Shown here piece after piece: positions 1-9,008 of a stretch of 33,587 nt of DNA. A program made the position numbers and the translations under genes. The DNA is from Tepidiphilus sp. J10 (GTDB taxonomy: Bacteria; Pseudomonadota; Gammaproteobacteria; Burkholderiales; Thiobacillaceae), in assembly GCA_945897865.1 (NCBI GenBank), contig CAMDHJ010000020.1, positions 1 through 33,587 on the forward strand, given 5' to 3'. The notes beneath the pieces were generated by a model that ran no database searches, was not told the DNA's origin, and worked only from the letters and a program-made list of their open reading frames with translations. The first letter of the stretch is position 1. Every line of letters begins with the position of its first letter.

Positions 1-63
1 CATAAAACCCGGAAATACATTGTCATGAATTCGCGGTGACGCCGACCAATCCATCAATGAGAC

Positions 64-645
64 TTGAAAAACTTGAAAAGCGTGACTTCCCCAATTCGAC
101 GAATACTCATGGTGGCCATGTTTCTCGGCGTGTTGCTGGCGATCTTCCAACTGAGCGGCCTGCGCGATCACTTCAGCCTGGCGTTCTTGCGCCAGACCAT
201 CCTCGACAACCAGATAAGCGGACTGCTGGTTTTTACGCTGGTATTTGCCTTGGGCAACCTGATCCAGATCCCCGGCTGGCTGTTTCTCGCCGCCGCCGTG
301 CTGGCGTTGGGACAAGTCTGGGGCGGACTGGCGACCTATATCGCCGCCAGCATTTCCTGCCTGATCAGCTTTCTGCTTATCCGATTTGTCGGCGGGAATG
401 CCCTGCGCCAACTGGATAACCGCGTCGTCTCTCGCATCCTCGGACATCTCGACGCGCGCCCGATCTGGAGCGTGGTGCTGGCAAGAGTGCTGTTTCAGAC
501 CCTGCCGGCGCTCAATTACGCCCTCGCCTTGTCCGGCGTCCGTTTCCGAACCTATTTGCTTGGCACCCTGCTCGGGTTGCCCCTACCCATCGCCTTGTAT
601 TGCCTGTTCTTCGATGCTTTGGCGCGTTCACTCCACCTGAATTAA
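64..645 (+). CDS. TVP38/TMEM64 (VTT-domain) family membrane protein
   Basis: Predicted inner-membrane protein of about 193 residues, belonging to the TVP38/TMEM64 or SNARE-associated/DedA-like superfamily. Seen in the sequence: a first hydrophobic helix (about residues 15-35), a second near 50-70, then the family hallmark of a Gly/Pro-rich re-entrant segment (GNLIQIPGWLF, about 64-74) and a later R-VLFQTLPALNYALALSG-VRF block. This corresponds to the VTT pattern of an Arg followed by a Pro-rich loop and an NY-alsG-vrf motif. The family is implicated in membrane lipid handling, but no substrate can be read here. The start is uncertain: TTG at 64 is the first codon after an in-frame stop, GTG at 82 and ATG at 109 are alternatives, and none has a clear ribosome site. 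The next gene starts 10 bases downstream, so the two are probably co-transcribed. Confidence 0.8.
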   Translation: MKNLKSVTSPIRRILMVAMFLGVLLAIFQLSGLRDHFSLAFLRQTILDNQISGLLVFTLVFALGNLIQIPGWLFLAAAVLALGQVWGGLATYIAASISCLISFLLIRFVGGNALRQLDNRVVSRILGHLDARPIWSVVLARVLFQTLPALNYALALSGVRFRTYLLGTLLGLPLPIALYCLFFDALARSLHLN

Positions 646-655
646 GGAGATTTCC

Positions 656-1465
656 ATGCCGGCCTTATTTTTACCAAGACGCACTTTTGCCGTTTTGCTG
701 CTGTTGCTCTGGCATGCCGCCGCGCAGGCTGGCGCGCAAAGTTGCAGCGCCAGTAGCGGGCCGATGCGAACCTCTCTGCTGGAACTGTTTACGTCGGAAG
801 GATGCAGCAGTTGCCCGCCGGCAGACCGTTGGCTTTCGGGCCTGCTCGCACAGGCCGGGAACAAACAGCAGCTTGTGCCTTTGGCGTTTCACGTCGACTA
901 CTGGAACCGGCTCGGCTGGGCAGACCGCTTCTCGAAGCCGGCCTACTCCGCCCGCCAGCGCTGGATTGCTGACGTCAACCGTTCGAGCACTATCTACACC
1001 CCTCAGTTCGTGCTCGATGGCCGCGACGCTCGCCCGATGCAAAGCGGCCTGCCGGCAGTGCAAAATGCGCGCGCGGCCGCTGCTGACATTCACCTGGAGC
1101 TTGCGCCACCAACCGGCGGACGTATGGAAATCCGTGGCGAAGTCCGCATGCGCCCTCCGACAGAGGGCGCACAGGTGTTTCTCGCCCTGTACGAGAACAA
1201 CCTGACGACACGCATCGAGGCGGGCGAAAACGCGGGCCGTCTGCTCAGACACGATTTTGTCGTGCGAGAACTCCTCGGTCCTTTCCGCTTGCCACCCTCT
1301 GGCGTGTTACCCATTCAGCATGCCTTCAGCCTCGGTGCCGACTGGAAACGCAATGACCTGGGCGTCAGCGCCTTCATCCAGAACACTAAGACCGGCGAGG
1401 TCTACCAGGCACTACAGCAACCTGTGTGCGGAGGCGGCAAAAACGGGGGAAAAGTGACTCCTTAA
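656..1465 (+). CDS. Secreted DUF1223 thioredoxin-fold protein
   Basis: Exported protein of 269 residues in the DUF1223 family. It has a signal peptide (positively charged start, hydrophobic stretch at about residues 11-20, Ala-rich cleavage region ending near AQA). The mature N terminus shows the family signature LLELFTSEGCSSCPPAD, with a CxxC pair at C50 and C53. The pair sits at the end of a first beta strand, as in thioredoxin-like folds. A further conserved-looking segment (FHVDYWNRLGWADRFS) follows. The biochemical role of the family is not established, and a periplasmic thiol role is inference from the CxxC. The ATG is preceded by a good AAGGAG ribosome site (645-650), which also overlaps the stop of the upstream gene and indicates coupling. 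The C-terminal third looks like a beta-rich domain that I do not recognise. Confidence 0.85.
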   Translation: MPALFLPRRTFAVLLLLLWHAAAQAGAQSCSASSGPMRTSLLELFTSEGCSSCPPADRWLSGLLAQAGNKQQLVPLAFHVDYWNRLGWADRFSKPAYSARQRWIADVNRSSTIYTPQFVLDGRDARPMQSGLPAVQNARAAAADIHLELAPPTGGRMEIRGEVRMRPPTEGAQVFLALYENNLTTRIEAGENAGRLLRHDFVVRELLGPFRLPPSGVLPIQHAFSLGADWKRNDLGVSAFIQNTKTGEVYQALQQPVCGGGKNGGKVTP

Positions 1466-1604
1466 AACCCTTGTTTCCTTCTTTGTTTAACAAAACTGCC
1501 AGCCAGCCAGGCACGCGCCGCTCGCCCGCCTCGTTATACTGTCGCCACTGCTTCGCTGCACACTCGTTCCACGCCATTTCCTGCATCCCTACTGCGATTT
1601 CATC

Positions 1605-3248
1605 ATGTCCGATCTGACCCAATCCCCCGCCTGGAAAGCCCTGAAGGAAGAACGCAAAGCCTGGAAAGGCGTGCATCTGCGTGACTTGTTCGCGAAAGAC
1701 AAGAAGCGTGCCGAGCGTTTTTCGCTACAGATGGATGATCTGCTGCTGGATTACTCGAAAAACCTGATCCGGCCGCAGACCATGAAGCTGCTGGTCAAGC
1801 TGGCGAAGGACAGCGGCGTTGAAATCCTGCGCGATGCGATGTTCGCCGGTGACAAGATCAACCTGACCGAAGACCGCGCGGTGTTGCACACGGCGCTGCG
1901 CAACCGGGGCGAGCGTCCGGTCATGGTCGATGGGCATGATGTGATGCCGGATGTGCGCGACGTGTTGGCGCGCATCGGCGCCTTTGCCGACCGGGTGCGC
2001 ACTGGTAAATGGAAAGGTTTTACCGGCAAGCCGATCACCGATGTGGTCAACATCGGCATCGGCGGTTCCGACCTCGGGCCGGCAATGGCTTGCCTGGCGT
2101 TGCGGCCTTATGGTGGCAACATCAACGTACACTTTGTTTCCAATGTCGACCCCAGCCACCTGTATGACACGCTGGAAGACCTTGATCCGGCAACGACTCT
2201 GTTCATCGTCGCATCAAAAACATTCACCACACAGGAAACCCTGCTCAACGCAGGCGCGGCGCGCAGCTGGTTACTGGATGCGGCAAAGAAGGACATGAAA
2301 GTAGTGGCCAAGCATTTCGTCGCGGTATCGACAAATGCAGATGCGGTGCACGAGTTTGGTATCGACACCGCCAACATGTTCGGTTTCTGGGATTGGGTTG
2401 GTGGCCGTTATTCCCTCTGGTCCGCCATCGGTCTGCCGATTGCGCTCTACATTGGCATGGAAGAGTTCGAGGAATTACTGGCTGGCGCGTATGACATGGA
2501 CGAGCATTTCCGTACCGCGCCACTGGCCGAGAACATGCCAGTAATCCAGGCCGTGCTGGGCGTCTGGTACAACAATTTCTGGGATGCGCAGAGCTACGCC
2601 GTACTCCCCTATGAGCAGCGATTAAGCCGCTTTGCCGCCTACTTGCAGCAACTTGACATGGAGAGCAATGGCAAAGGGGTGACGCGCGAAGGCAAACCCG
2701 TCAAGGTATCGACCGGGCCAGTGCTGTTTGGCGAACCAGGCACCAATGGTCAGCATGCGTTCTACCAATTGATACACCAGGGCACGAAATTGATCCCGTG
2801 CGATTTCCTGGCTGCGGCCGAGTCACACAACGACGCGAATGGACAACATGCCGTTCTGCTGTCGAATTTCCTCGCGCAACCTGAAGCCCTGATGCGCGGC
2901 AAGTCCGCAGCCGAAGTGGAAAACGAATTGATCGCTGCCGGCATGAACAAACGCGACATCAAAGCATTGCTGCCGCACAAGATTTTTCCCGGCAACCGAC
3001 CCACCAATACCCTGCTGTATCGCAAACTGACCCCCCGCACCCTGGGGCGTTTGATCGCGCTCTACGAACACAAGGTTTTTGTCCAGGGCGCGATCTGGGA
3101 TGTCAATTCCTACGACCAGTGGGGCGTTGAACTGGGCAAGCAACTGGCCAAGGTCATCCTGCCCGAATTGACCTCGTCAGAGATCAGCAACCTGCATGAT
3201 GGTTCAACCAGCCGACTGATCGCACGTTTGCGCGCATCAGCAGACTAG
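1605..3248 (+). CDS. pgi: Glucose-6-phosphate isomerase
   Basis: Cytoplasmic enzyme interconverting glucose-6-phosphate and fructose-6-phosphate in glycolysis/gluconeogenesis. The 547-residue length matches the long bacterial (E. coli-like) class. Sugar-phosphate-binding motifs are visible: GIGGSDLGP, then SKTFTTQET. The PROSITE-type signature [14 protein letters not shown] is intact. The catalytic regions are present: the Glu in MESNGKG, the His in [14 protein letters not shown] and the C-terminal Lys in the [14 protein letters not shown] segment. The start ATG at 1605 lacks a strong ribosome site but matches the expected N terminus. A TATACT hexamer at 1535-1540 could be a -10 element, with no convincing -35. 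The gene has its own 139-base upstream gap, so it may be transcribed separately from the DUF1223 gene. Confidence 0.97.
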   Translation: MSDLTQSPAWKALKEERKAWKGVHLRDLFAKDKKRAERFSLQMDDLLLDYSKNLIRPQTMKLLVKLAKDSGVEILRDAMFAGDKINLTEDRAVLHTALRNRGERPVMVDGHDVMPDVRDVLARIGAFADRVRTGKWKGFTGKPITDVVNIGIGGSDLGPAMACLALRPYGGNINVHFVSNVDPSHLYDTLEDLDPATTLFIVASKTFTTQETLLNAGAARSWLLDAAKKDMKVVAKHFVAVSTNADAVHEFGIDTANMFGFWDWVGGRYSLWSAIGLPIALYIGMEEFEELLAGAYDMDEHFRTAPLAENMPVIQAVLGVWYNNFWDAQSYAVLPYEQRLSRFAAYLQQLDMESNGKGVTREGKPVKVSTGPVLFGEPGTNGQHAFYQLIHQGTKLIPCDFLAAAESHNDANGQHAVLLSNFLAQPEALMRGKSAAEVENELIAAGMNKRDIKALLPHKIFPGNRPTNTLLYRKLTPRTLGRLIALYEHKVFVQGAIWDVNSYDQWGVELGKQLAKVILPELTSSEISNLHDGSTSRLIARLRASAD

Positions 3249-3352
3249 CGAAAATATAAAAACTTGCTATCATGTCGCCCGTTAGCGCCATTGCTACCCG
3301 CAAAAACGCCAACAATCAACATGTTGATCAACGCTTTTAAGGAATTACACAA

Positions 3353-3592
3353 ATGAAATATTCAGTCCTGCTCGCCGCCCTGTTGGCTTTCTCCCTGACC
3401 GCTTGTGGCAAAAAAGAAGAAGCTCCGGCTCCTGAAGTTGCTGCTCCCGTTGTAGAAGCTCCGGCTCCTGCCGCTCCGGTTGAAGAAGTTGCTCCTGCTG
3501 CTGACGCTATGGCTCCTGCTGATGCCGCTGCTCCTGCTGCTGATGCCGCTGCTCCTGCTGACGCCGCTGCTCCTGCTGCTCCCGCCCACTAA
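3353..3592 (+). CDS. Small Ala/Pro-rich lipoprotein
   Basis: Predicted lipoprotein of 79 residues. The N terminus is a lipoprotein signal: Lys at position 2, a hydrophobic core, then LTAC, giving a lipidated Cys at residue 18 followed by GKKEE. The rest is low complexity, built from Ala, Pro, Glu/Asp and Val. Units of the type APADA/APAADA repeat in its second half, encoded by near-repeats of GCTGCTCCTGCTG-type DNA. No catalytic or binding motif is visible. Such sequences usually act as extended tethers in the periplasm, which is inference. The ATG at 3353 has an AAGGAA ribosome site (3341-3346). A strong intrinsic terminator follows 19 bases after the stop, so this is an independent end of transcription. 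Confidence 0.75.
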   Translation: MKYSVLLAALLAFSLTACGKKEEAPAPEVAAPVVEAPAPAAPVEEVAPAADAMAPADAAAPAADAAAPADAAAPAAPAH

Positions 3593-3611
3593 TCATTGGC
3601 AAGCAGCACAG

Positions 3612-3639
3612 AAAACCGGCCTTCGGGCCGGTTTTTTTT
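3612..3639 (+). terminator. Rho-independent terminator after the lipoprotein gene
   Basis: A perfect 10-bp stem (AAAACCGGCC at 3612-3621, GGCCGGTTTT at 3626-3635) closes a stable TTCG tetraloop and runs into eight consecutive T residues (3632-3639). Confidence 0.9.
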
Positions 3640-3756
3640 CGTCTACAACTTTTTCACCTTACGTCCATCTTTAGGTCCGTCTTCAAATCCGCCTCCCAAC
3701 TTTAGCCAAGCTGACAAAATTTCAACACAGCTGATTGCCTCACCATCAAGCTGAAA

Positions 3757-3800
3757 TCCAACAACATCCAAAAACAAACATAAGTCATTGTTTTGTTGGA
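3757..3800. repeat. Inverted repeat upstream of the -24/-12 promoter
   Basis: TCCAACAA at 3757-3764 and its exact reverse complement TTGTTGGA at 3793-3800 flank an AT-rich 28-base centre, just upstream of the sigma-54-type promoter at 3810. It could be an activator site for an enhancer-binding protein, but it lies closer to the promoter than most such sites. The arms are short, so chance is possible. Confidence 0.3.
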
Positions 3801-3809
3801 AGAATTATA

Positions 3810-3827
3810 TTGGCACGGTTTATGCTT
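3810..3827 (+). promoter_or_regulatory. Sigma-54 (-24/-12) promoter of the PEP-CTERM gene
   Basis: The sequence TTGGCACGGTTTATGCTT matches the sigma-54 consensus (YTGGCACG-N4-TTGCW) except for one base at the -12 box. The invariant GG (3812-3813) and GC (3824-3825) are separated by exactly 10 bases, the required spacing. Transcription would begin near 3837, leaving about 20 bases with the AAGGAG ribosome site (3845-3850) before the ATG at 3857. RpoN control of PEP-CTERM genes through the PrsK/PrsR two-component system is established for exosortase systems. No prsR homologue is visible in this window. Confidence 0.72.
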
Positions 3828-3856
3828 ACAGTCTTATACCATTCAAGGAGACTGTA

Positions 3857-4696
3857 ATGATCAAAACACTAATTCAACTGATGATCGTAGCCGGCATGAT
3901 GGCCTCTGCGGGCGCTCAAGCCATTGTCATAGATGGTGATTTATCTGATTGGGGCATACAGAAAGATATCGGCAAAGCCGGCTGGACTCCGACCGCAAAC
4001 AACGGAATCATCCCCAACAGCAATATCCAAACCAGCGTCGAAGACTGGGACCGGTCGACAAAGAACGGCTACCTTGACCCTGGCTATGGCGGCCAGGCTT
4101 ACGACGCTGAAGCGCTTTATGCCCTGATCGAAGGCAACACGCTGTTTATTGCATTAGCCACGGGGCACAACCCGGCAACCGCAAACTCACCGAATAACAA
4201 TAATTTTGGCGCCGGCGATTTCGCAATCGACTTCGGCAAAAACGGAAGCTACGAACTAGGCATCAATATCAAACCGTATTGGGACACCTTTGGCGTCGCT
4301 GGCGGCGTTTACAAGAATGTCACCTGGGAACTGGGTTTATGGAATGACAACGCAACTTCCGGTTACCTCAAGTCTGAACATCCGACATCGATGAGCAATG
4401 GAACGCAAATCGGCGCTGTCGATTCGCTCTTCATCAGCTCCGCCAAGACCGGTTATGGCGAATGGTCAACAGACAAGCATTATTTCTATGAGATGAGCAT
4501 CAACATTTCGCTATTGGAAGCTGCGGGCTGGGATGGCGACCCCTTCAACATCCACTGGACCCAGAACTGCGCCAACGACAGCATCATCGTTGACCCGCCT
4601 TCAGGCGTTCCCGAACCTGGCACGTTGGCGCTAATCCCCCTCGGCCTGCTTGGTCTTGTTGTCCTCCGCCGCCGTAACGCGACTTCAGCAGCCTAA
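3857..4696 (+). CDS. PEP-CTERM sorting-domain surface protein
   Basis: Exported protein of 279 residues destined for exosortase processing. The C terminus is a textbook PEP-CTERM signal: VPEPGTLALIPLGLLGLVVL followed by RRR. The N terminus is a Sec signal peptide ending near GAQA. The mature protein opens with VIDGDLSDWG, a motif typical of CBM9/DOMON-like beta-sandwich domains. The body is rich in Asn, Gly and aromatic residues, as expected of an extracellular protein. I start it at ATG 3857, which has AAGGAG seven bases upstream. An in-frame ORF extends back to 3788, but it runs across the promoter. PEP-CTERM proteins are linked to exopolysaccharide and floc formation in betaproteobacteria. 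The exosortase must lie elsewhere. Its last 12 bases overlap the end of the convergent aminotransferase gene. Confidence 0.9.
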   Translation: MIKTLIQLMIVAGMMASAGAQAIVIDGDLSDWGIQKDIGKAGWTPTANNGIIPNSNIQTSVEDWDRSTKNGYLDPGYGGQAYDAEALYALIEGNTLFIALATGHNPATANSPNNNNFGAGDFAIDFGKNGSYELGINIKPYWDTFGVAGGVYKNVTWELGLWNDNATSGYLKSEHPTSMSNGTQIGAVDSLFISSAKTGYGEWSTDKHYFYEMSINISLLEAAGWDGDPFNIHWTQNCANDSIIVDPPSGVPEPGTLALIPLGLLGLVVLRRRNATSAA

Positions 4697-5848
4697 GACT
4701 GTTTCAATTCGCTGCATTGCCTCCTGGATCCGTTCCAGGGTGGTGGTGTAAGCGAAACGGATATGCCGATTTGCCAAATGGGCGCCAAAGTCTGTTCCAG
4801 GTGTCAACGCAACGCCCGCCTCAAGCAATAGCTTTTCTGCCAAAGATTCGGCGCTCATGCCAAAACGACTCACCTCGGCATAACAATAAAACGCCCCTTG
4901 CGGCGCCGTTTTGACGTCAAACCCGAGATCTGCCAAAGCCGGCAGTAGCGCATCTCGACGCAGCTGCAATTCAAATTTGCGCTGATCCAGAAAATTACGT
5001 GTTTCCGCCTCCAACGCAACCAGCGCGGCATGCTGAGCGACGGTAGGCGCGGCGAGAAAAATGTTCTGTGCCAGTTTGTCAATACTCGGTAACAGTGATG
5101 ACGGCGCCAACATCCAGCCAAGTCGCCAGCCGGTCATCAGGAAATACTTCGAGAAGCTGTTGATCACCAGTACGTCTTCGCCCAAACCAGCTGCGCTGGG
5201 TGGCGCGTCGGCATAGACCAGCTCGTGATAAATCTCATCGACGATCAACCAGCCACCGCGCGCGCGCACTTCGGCATGAATAGCGGCCAGTTCATCGGCC
5301 GCGATCAAAGTGCCCGTTGGGTTGCCCGGGTTCGCCACCAGCACACCGCGCGTGTTCGGTCCCCAGTGGCGCGCAACCGCATCGGCGGTGAGTTGATAAG
5401 CGGTTTCCGGGCCGACCGGAATGCCCACCGCTTTCGCCTCGACCAGACGCGCGAAATGCCGATTGCACGGATAGCCGGGGTCGGCAAGCAAGATTTCCTC
5501 ACCCGGATTGAACAATGCCGCCATCGCCAGCAACAAGGCGCCGGAAGCGCCCGGCGTCACGCAGACCCGGCTGGGCGACACATCAACGCCGTAGCGTTCA
5601 CCGTAATAAGCCGCGATCGCTGCGCGCAACGCCGGCAAACCCAGCGCCGGCGTGTAATGGGTATGGCCGGCGCGCAATGCCGCAATGCCGGCCTCGACGA
5701 TCGGCATCGGGGTAGGAAAGTCGGGCTCGCCGACCTCCATGTGGATGATGTCTCGCCCGGCCACCTCCATTGCGCGCGCCCGCGCCAAGATGGCCATGAC
5801 GCGAAACGGTTCGATTTCCTTGGCGCGCCGGGCGATGTTCACTTGCAT
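4685..5848 (-). CDS. Pyridoxal-phosphate aminotransferase, class I/II
   Basis: Cytoplasmic PLP-dependent aminotransferase of fold type I, 387 residues, the usual length for the aspartate/aromatic-type subfamily. Visible landmarks are MEVGEPDF near the N terminus, HYTPALGLPALRAAIA (the substrate-binding YT-GxxxLR region), NPGNPTG (residues 173-179), VDEIYHEL with the cofactor-contacting Asp204 and Tyr207, and SFSKYFLMTGWRLGW with the Schiff-base Lys234. A C-terminal HIRFAY supplies the carboxylate-binding Arg. Substrate specificity cannot be read from this. It is the last gene of the minus-strand typA operon, starting 3 bases after the thioredoxin-like stop, and its end overlaps the convergent PEP-CTERM gene by 12 bases. 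Confidence 0.92.
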   Translation of the reverse strand: MQVNIARRAKEIEPFRVMAILARARAMEVAGRDIIHMEVGEPDFPTPMPIVEAGIAALRAGHTHYTPALGLPALRAAIAAYYGERYGVDVSPSRVCVTPGASGALLLAMAALFNPGEEILLADPGYPCNRHFARLVEAKAVGIPVGPETAYQLTADAVARHWGPNTRGVLVANPGNPTGTLIAADELAAIHAEVRARGGWLIVDEIYHELVYADAPPSAAGLGEDVLVINSFSKYFLMTGWRLGWMLAPSSLLPSIDKLAQNIFLAAPTVAQHAALVALEAETRNFLDQRKFELQLRRDALLPALADLGFDVKTAPQGAFYCYAEVSRFGMSAESLAEKLLLEAGVALTPGTDFGAHLANRHIRFAYTTTLERIQEAMQRIETVLGC

Positions 5849-5851
5849 CCC

Positions 5852-6232
5852 TTACAGATGTTCGGCGATGAACTCACGCACGAAGTGCTCCGGTTTCGCA
5901 CTATGGAAACGCGCCACTTCCTCGCCATTCTTGAACAGCAAGACCGTCGGGAAGCCGCGCGCGCCGTAGCGGCCAGCGATTTTCATGTTCTCGTCCTCAT
6001 CGACTTCGATTTTGGCCAGTTTGACCTTGCCGGCAAACTCGGGAATCACCTTGGCCAATACCGGAGAAAGGAAATGGCAGGGACCACACCATTCCGCCCA
6101 GAGATCGACCAGGATGATTTGATGATGCGAGGCTTCGATGACGTCGCGTTCGAAATGATGCAGGTCAGTATCGAAAATGCACTGATCCTTGCAGGCTTCC
6201 TCGTGTTTGTGGTCGTGATGTTGCAGCGTCAT
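5852..6232 (-). CDS. Thioredoxin-like protein with His/Cys-rich N terminus
   Basis: Thioredoxin-fold protein of 126 residues. The active site is W48-C49-G50-P51-C52, in the strand-helix context LVDLWAEWCGPCHFLSPVL. The cis-Pro is in RGFPTVLLF. No signal peptide is visible, so it is probably cytoplasmic. The unusual part is a roughly 20-residue extension before the fold: four His within residues 5-10, then Cys14 and Cys18, a plausible metal- or redox-sensitive tail. The fold resembles the N-terminal half of YbbN/CnoX-type proteins, but the TPR region is absent. It overlaps the mtfA stop by 4 bases (ATGA), which implies translational coupling. Confidence 0.9.
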   Translation of the reverse strand: MTLQHHDHKHEEACKDQCIFDTDLHHFERDVIEASHHQIILVDLWAEWCGPCHFLSPVLAKVIPEFAGKVKLAKIEVDEDENMKIAGRYGARGFPTVLLFKNGEEVARFHSAKPEHFVREFIAEHL

Positions 6233-7065
6233 GATGTTTGCGTCCCTTGCAAAAACGGCGCCAGCCGAGTCAAAGGATCTTGACGGTAATACTGGCGCAG
6301 TTGTTCGTAGACCGCCGGATAGTCAGCAAAAAGAATATCCGGCGCTTCAAAAAAATACTCGCTCAGCACGGCAAAGAACTCGGCCGGGCTCGCGCTCGCG
6401 TAAGGATCGATTTCGGGCTCTCCGCCTGCATCGACGCGACCACAAAAATCAGTGTAAGCCGCGTTGAATGCATCAGCCCAGACCTCGACCGACATGCCTG
6501 AATGCAGCGCTGGCAGCCCATCCACCGCACCATTACGCATATCCAGCTTGTGGACAAATTCGTGGATCACCACGTTGTAGCCCAGGCAGTGGCCGGAAGC
6601 GGCGACATCGTCGAGCGACAGCACCAGCGGCCCGCCTTCCCAGGCCTCGCCGCTCAACGGCTGGCACACCCGATGCACGATGCCGAAGTCATCAGTGACT
6701 TCACGATCGGGAATGAACTCGCCGGGATACAGGATGATCTCGCGCCAGCCCCGGTAAGCCGGGTAGCCCAGATACAGGATCGGCAATACCGCCTGCAACG
6801 CGATGGCGGCACAGGTCGGTGCATCCAGCACGGCGCCGGAAACCGGCGTGAGAGTTTTCTCGACCAGCAACTGCGACGCCAGATCGTGCAAGGTCGCGAG
6901 TTCCGCTTCGCTCAGACCAGCGAAGACCGGCAACGCCAGGGTCGGCGCTGCAGCTGACAGCCAATGAGACTCTGCAGGCAAAACAATGCCGGCACGCTGG
7001 CCGGCATTGGTCGCCTCGGACCTGGAAAACCATTTGCTCCAGAACCCCGGCACAGAAGTTCGCAA
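6229..7065 (-). CDS. mtfA: Zinc peptidase MtfA (Mlc titration factor family)
   Basis: Peptidase family M90/MtfA, about 278 residues. In E. coli, MtfA is cytosolic, binds the repressor Mlc and so influences glucose PTS expression, and it has zinc-dependent peptidase activity. The zinc motif HEFVH (H168, E169, H172) is followed by KLDMRNGAVDG, a hallmark of the family. Downstream, ASPAEFFAVLSEYFFEAP carries the expected third-ligand Glu region. The IILYPGEFIPDREV and FGIVHR segments also match the family. The first available start is TTG at 7065, and GTG at 7053 is an equally plausible start. It begins 18 bases after the typA stop and overlaps the thioredoxin-like gene by 4 bases. Whether this organism has Mlc is not visible here. 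Confidence 0.92.
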   Translation of the reverse strand: MRTSVPGFWSKWFSRSEATNAGQRAGIVLPAESHWLSAAAPTLALPVFAGLSEAELATLHDLASQLLVEKTLTPVSGAVLDAPTCAAIALQAVLPILYLGYPAYRGWREIILYPGEFIPDREVTDDFGIVHRVCQPLSGEAWEGGPLVLSLDDVAASGHCLGYNVVIHEFVHKLDMRNGAVDGLPALHSGMSVEVWADAFNAAYTDFCGRVDAGGEPEIDPYASASPAEFFAVLSEYFFEAPDILFADYPAVYEQLRQYYRQDPLTRLAPFLQGTQTS

Positions 7066-7083
7066 ACTCGGTCGAGTCAGCGA

Positions 7084-8907
7084 TCAGCCTTCGCGGTTAG
7101 CCCGCTTGCGCTCGTGCTCTTTCAGGAAGCGTTTGCGGATGCGGATGCTCTTCGGCGTGATTTCGACCAGTTCGTCGTCGGCGATGAATTCGACGGCGGC
7201 TTCCAGCGACATCAGGACCGGCGGCACCAGGCGCACAGCTTCGTCGGTGCCGGATGAGCGCACGTTGGTGAGCTGCTTGCCCTTGATCGGGTTGACCACC
7301 AGATCGTTGTCGCGGCTATGCACGCCGATGATGATGCCTTCATACAGCGGGTCGTTGTGCTTGACGAACATACGACCGCGATCCTGCAGTTTCCACAGCG
7401 CATAGGCGACCGCCGGGCCGTCTTCGCCGGAAATCAGCACGCCGTTGCGGCGCTCCGGCATGTCGGGACGGATCGGACCCCAGTCGTCGAACACGTGGCT
7501 CATGATGCCGGTACCGCGCGTCATGGTCATGAATTCGCCCTGGAAGCCGATCAGGCCGCGCGCCGGAATGCGGTATTCCAGACGCACCCGACCCTGGCCG
7601 TCCGGCACCATGTCGAGCAGATCGCCGCGACGACGACCGATTTCTTCCATGATGCTGCCCTGATGTTCTTCTTCCACATCGATTGTGAGCAGTTCGTACG
7701 GCTCCTGCTTTTCGCCATCCATCTCGCGTGTGACTACACGCGGCCGCGACACGGCCAGTTCGAAACCTTCGCGGCGCATGTTTTCCAGCAGGATGGTCAG
7801 ATGCAATTCACCGCGACCGGAGACGAGGAAAACATCGGTGTCATCGGTGTCTTCCACGCGCAGCGCGACGTTGACCAGCAGTTCTTTCTGCAGACGGTCG
7901 CGGATGTTGCGGCTGGTGACGAACTTGCCTTCCTTGCCGGCGAACGGCGAAGTATTGACCATGAAGTTCATCGTCAACGTCGGCTCATCGATAGCGATCA
8001 CCGGCAGCGCTTCAGGCTGATCGACATCGGCAATGGTGGCGCCGATGGCGACGTGCTCAACGCCGGAAATGATGATGATGTCGCCGGCTTCGGCTTCTTC
8101 AACCGGCACGCGATCGAGACCACGGAAACCCAGGATGGTGCCGATGCGGGCCTTTTCCTTGAACTCGTCGCCGAGCAGCACCATGACTTCCTGGTTCAGC
8201 TTCATGCGACCGCGCTGAATGCGACCGACACCGAGACGACCCAGATATTTCGAGTAATCCAGCGCAGCAATCTGCATCTGCAGTGGCTCGTCCGAGCTGC
8301 CACTGGGCGGCGCGACATGTTTCAGGATGGTCTGATACATGGCTTCCATATCGGTCACCGGATTCTTCGCGTGCTCTTCCAGATCCAGCGTCGCCCAGCC
8401 TTGCAGCGCGGAAGCGTAAACCACCGGGAAATCCATCTGCTCGTCGGTTGCGCCGAGTTTGTCAAACAGGTCGAAGGTCTCGTTGATGGCCCATTCCGGA
8501 CGGCCACCGGGACGGTCGACCTTGTTTACCACGACGATCGGCTTCAGGCCGTGTTGCAGCGCCTTGCGGGTCACGAAGCGGGTCTGCGGCATCGGGCCTT
8601 CGACGGCGTCGACCAGCAGCAGACAACCATCGACCATGCCGAGCACGCGCTCGACTTCACCGCCGAAGTCGGCGTGGCCGGGGGTGTCGACGATGTTGAT
8701 GCGATAACCCTGGTAGTCGATAGCGGTGTTCTTGGCCAGAATGGTGATGCCCCGCTCCTTCTCCAGGTCGTTGGAATCCATCACGCGTTCAGTGACCTGC
8801 TGGTGCGCGGCATAGGTGCCGGCTTGTTGCAGGAGCTTGTCGACCAGTGTGGTCTTGCCATGGTCGACGTGCGCGATGATGGCGATGTTACGGAGGGCGC
8901 GGGCCAT
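7084..8907 (-). CDS. typA: Ribosome-associated GTPase TypA/BipA
   Basis: Translational GTPase of the EF-G/LepA superfamily that binds the 70S ribosome and supports ribosome assembly and stress or low-temperature growth. The start at 8907 gives 607 residues, the normal family length. The open frame runs upstream to 8973, but [20 protein letters not shown] is the standard N terminus. All G motifs are present: G1 HVDHGKTT, the G2 region ERGITI, G3 [15 protein letters not shown] and G4 [10 protein letters not shown]. The C-terminal half shows the EF-G domain V-like part and the TypA-specific tail ([19 protein letters not shown]). It heads the minus-strand operon continuing into mtfA. A -10-like TAGAAT lies upstream on the minus strand near 8936-8941, but no clear -35 was found. 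Confidence 0.97.
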   Translation of the reverse strand: MARALRNIAIIAHVDHGKTTLVDKLLQQAGTYAAHQQVTERVMDSNDLEKERGITILAKNTAIDYQGYRINIVDTPGHADFGGEVERVLGMVDGCLLLVDAVEGPMPQTRFVTRKALQHGLKPIVVVNKVDRPGGRPEWAINETFDLFDKLGATDEQMDFPVVYASALQGWATLDLEEHAKNPVTDMEAMYQTILKHVAPPSGSSDEPLQMQIAALDYSKYLGRLGVGRIQRGRMKLNQEVMVLLGDEFKEKARIGTILGFRGLDRVPVEEAEAGDIIIISGVEHVAIGATIADVDQPEALPVIAIDEPTLTMNFMVNTSPFAGKEGKFVTSRNIRDRLQKELLVNVALRVEDTDDTDVFLVSGRGELHLTILLENMRREGFELAVSRPRVVTREMDGEKQEPYELLTIDVEEEHQGSIMEEIGRRRGDLLDMVPDGQGRVRLEYRIPARGLIGFQGEFMTMTRGTGIMSHVFDDWGPIRPDMPERRNGVLISGEDGPAVAYALWKLQDRGRMFVKHNDPLYEGIIIGVHSRDNDLVVNPIKGKQLTNVRSSGTDEAVRLVPPVLMSLEAAVEFIADDELVEITPKSIRIRKRFLKEHERKRANREG

Positions 8908-9008
8908 TGAAATGTGTCCGTTCTGAAAAACGCAGGATTCTAACATTGCCGTCTTGCCAATTCTTGACAGCATTCAACAGTAATGGCTGAACAGTTTCCC
9001 GCCGCAGC

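Noticed and set aside
3353-3592. Repetitive DNA in the small lipoprotein gene as a possible CRISPR or satellite
   Set aside because: Repeats follow the codon frame of an Ala/Pro-rich coding sequence and have no spacer pattern.
5225-6283. Plus-strand open frame (352 codons) opposite the aminotransferase and thioredoxin-like genes
   Set aside because: Spans two real minus-strand genes and their junction; Arg/His/Gln-rich with no domain.
7318-8910. Long plus-strand open frame (530 codons) opposite typA
   Set aside because: His/Asp/Gln-rich translation with no recognisable domain; it mirrors the strongly conserved TypA on the other strand.
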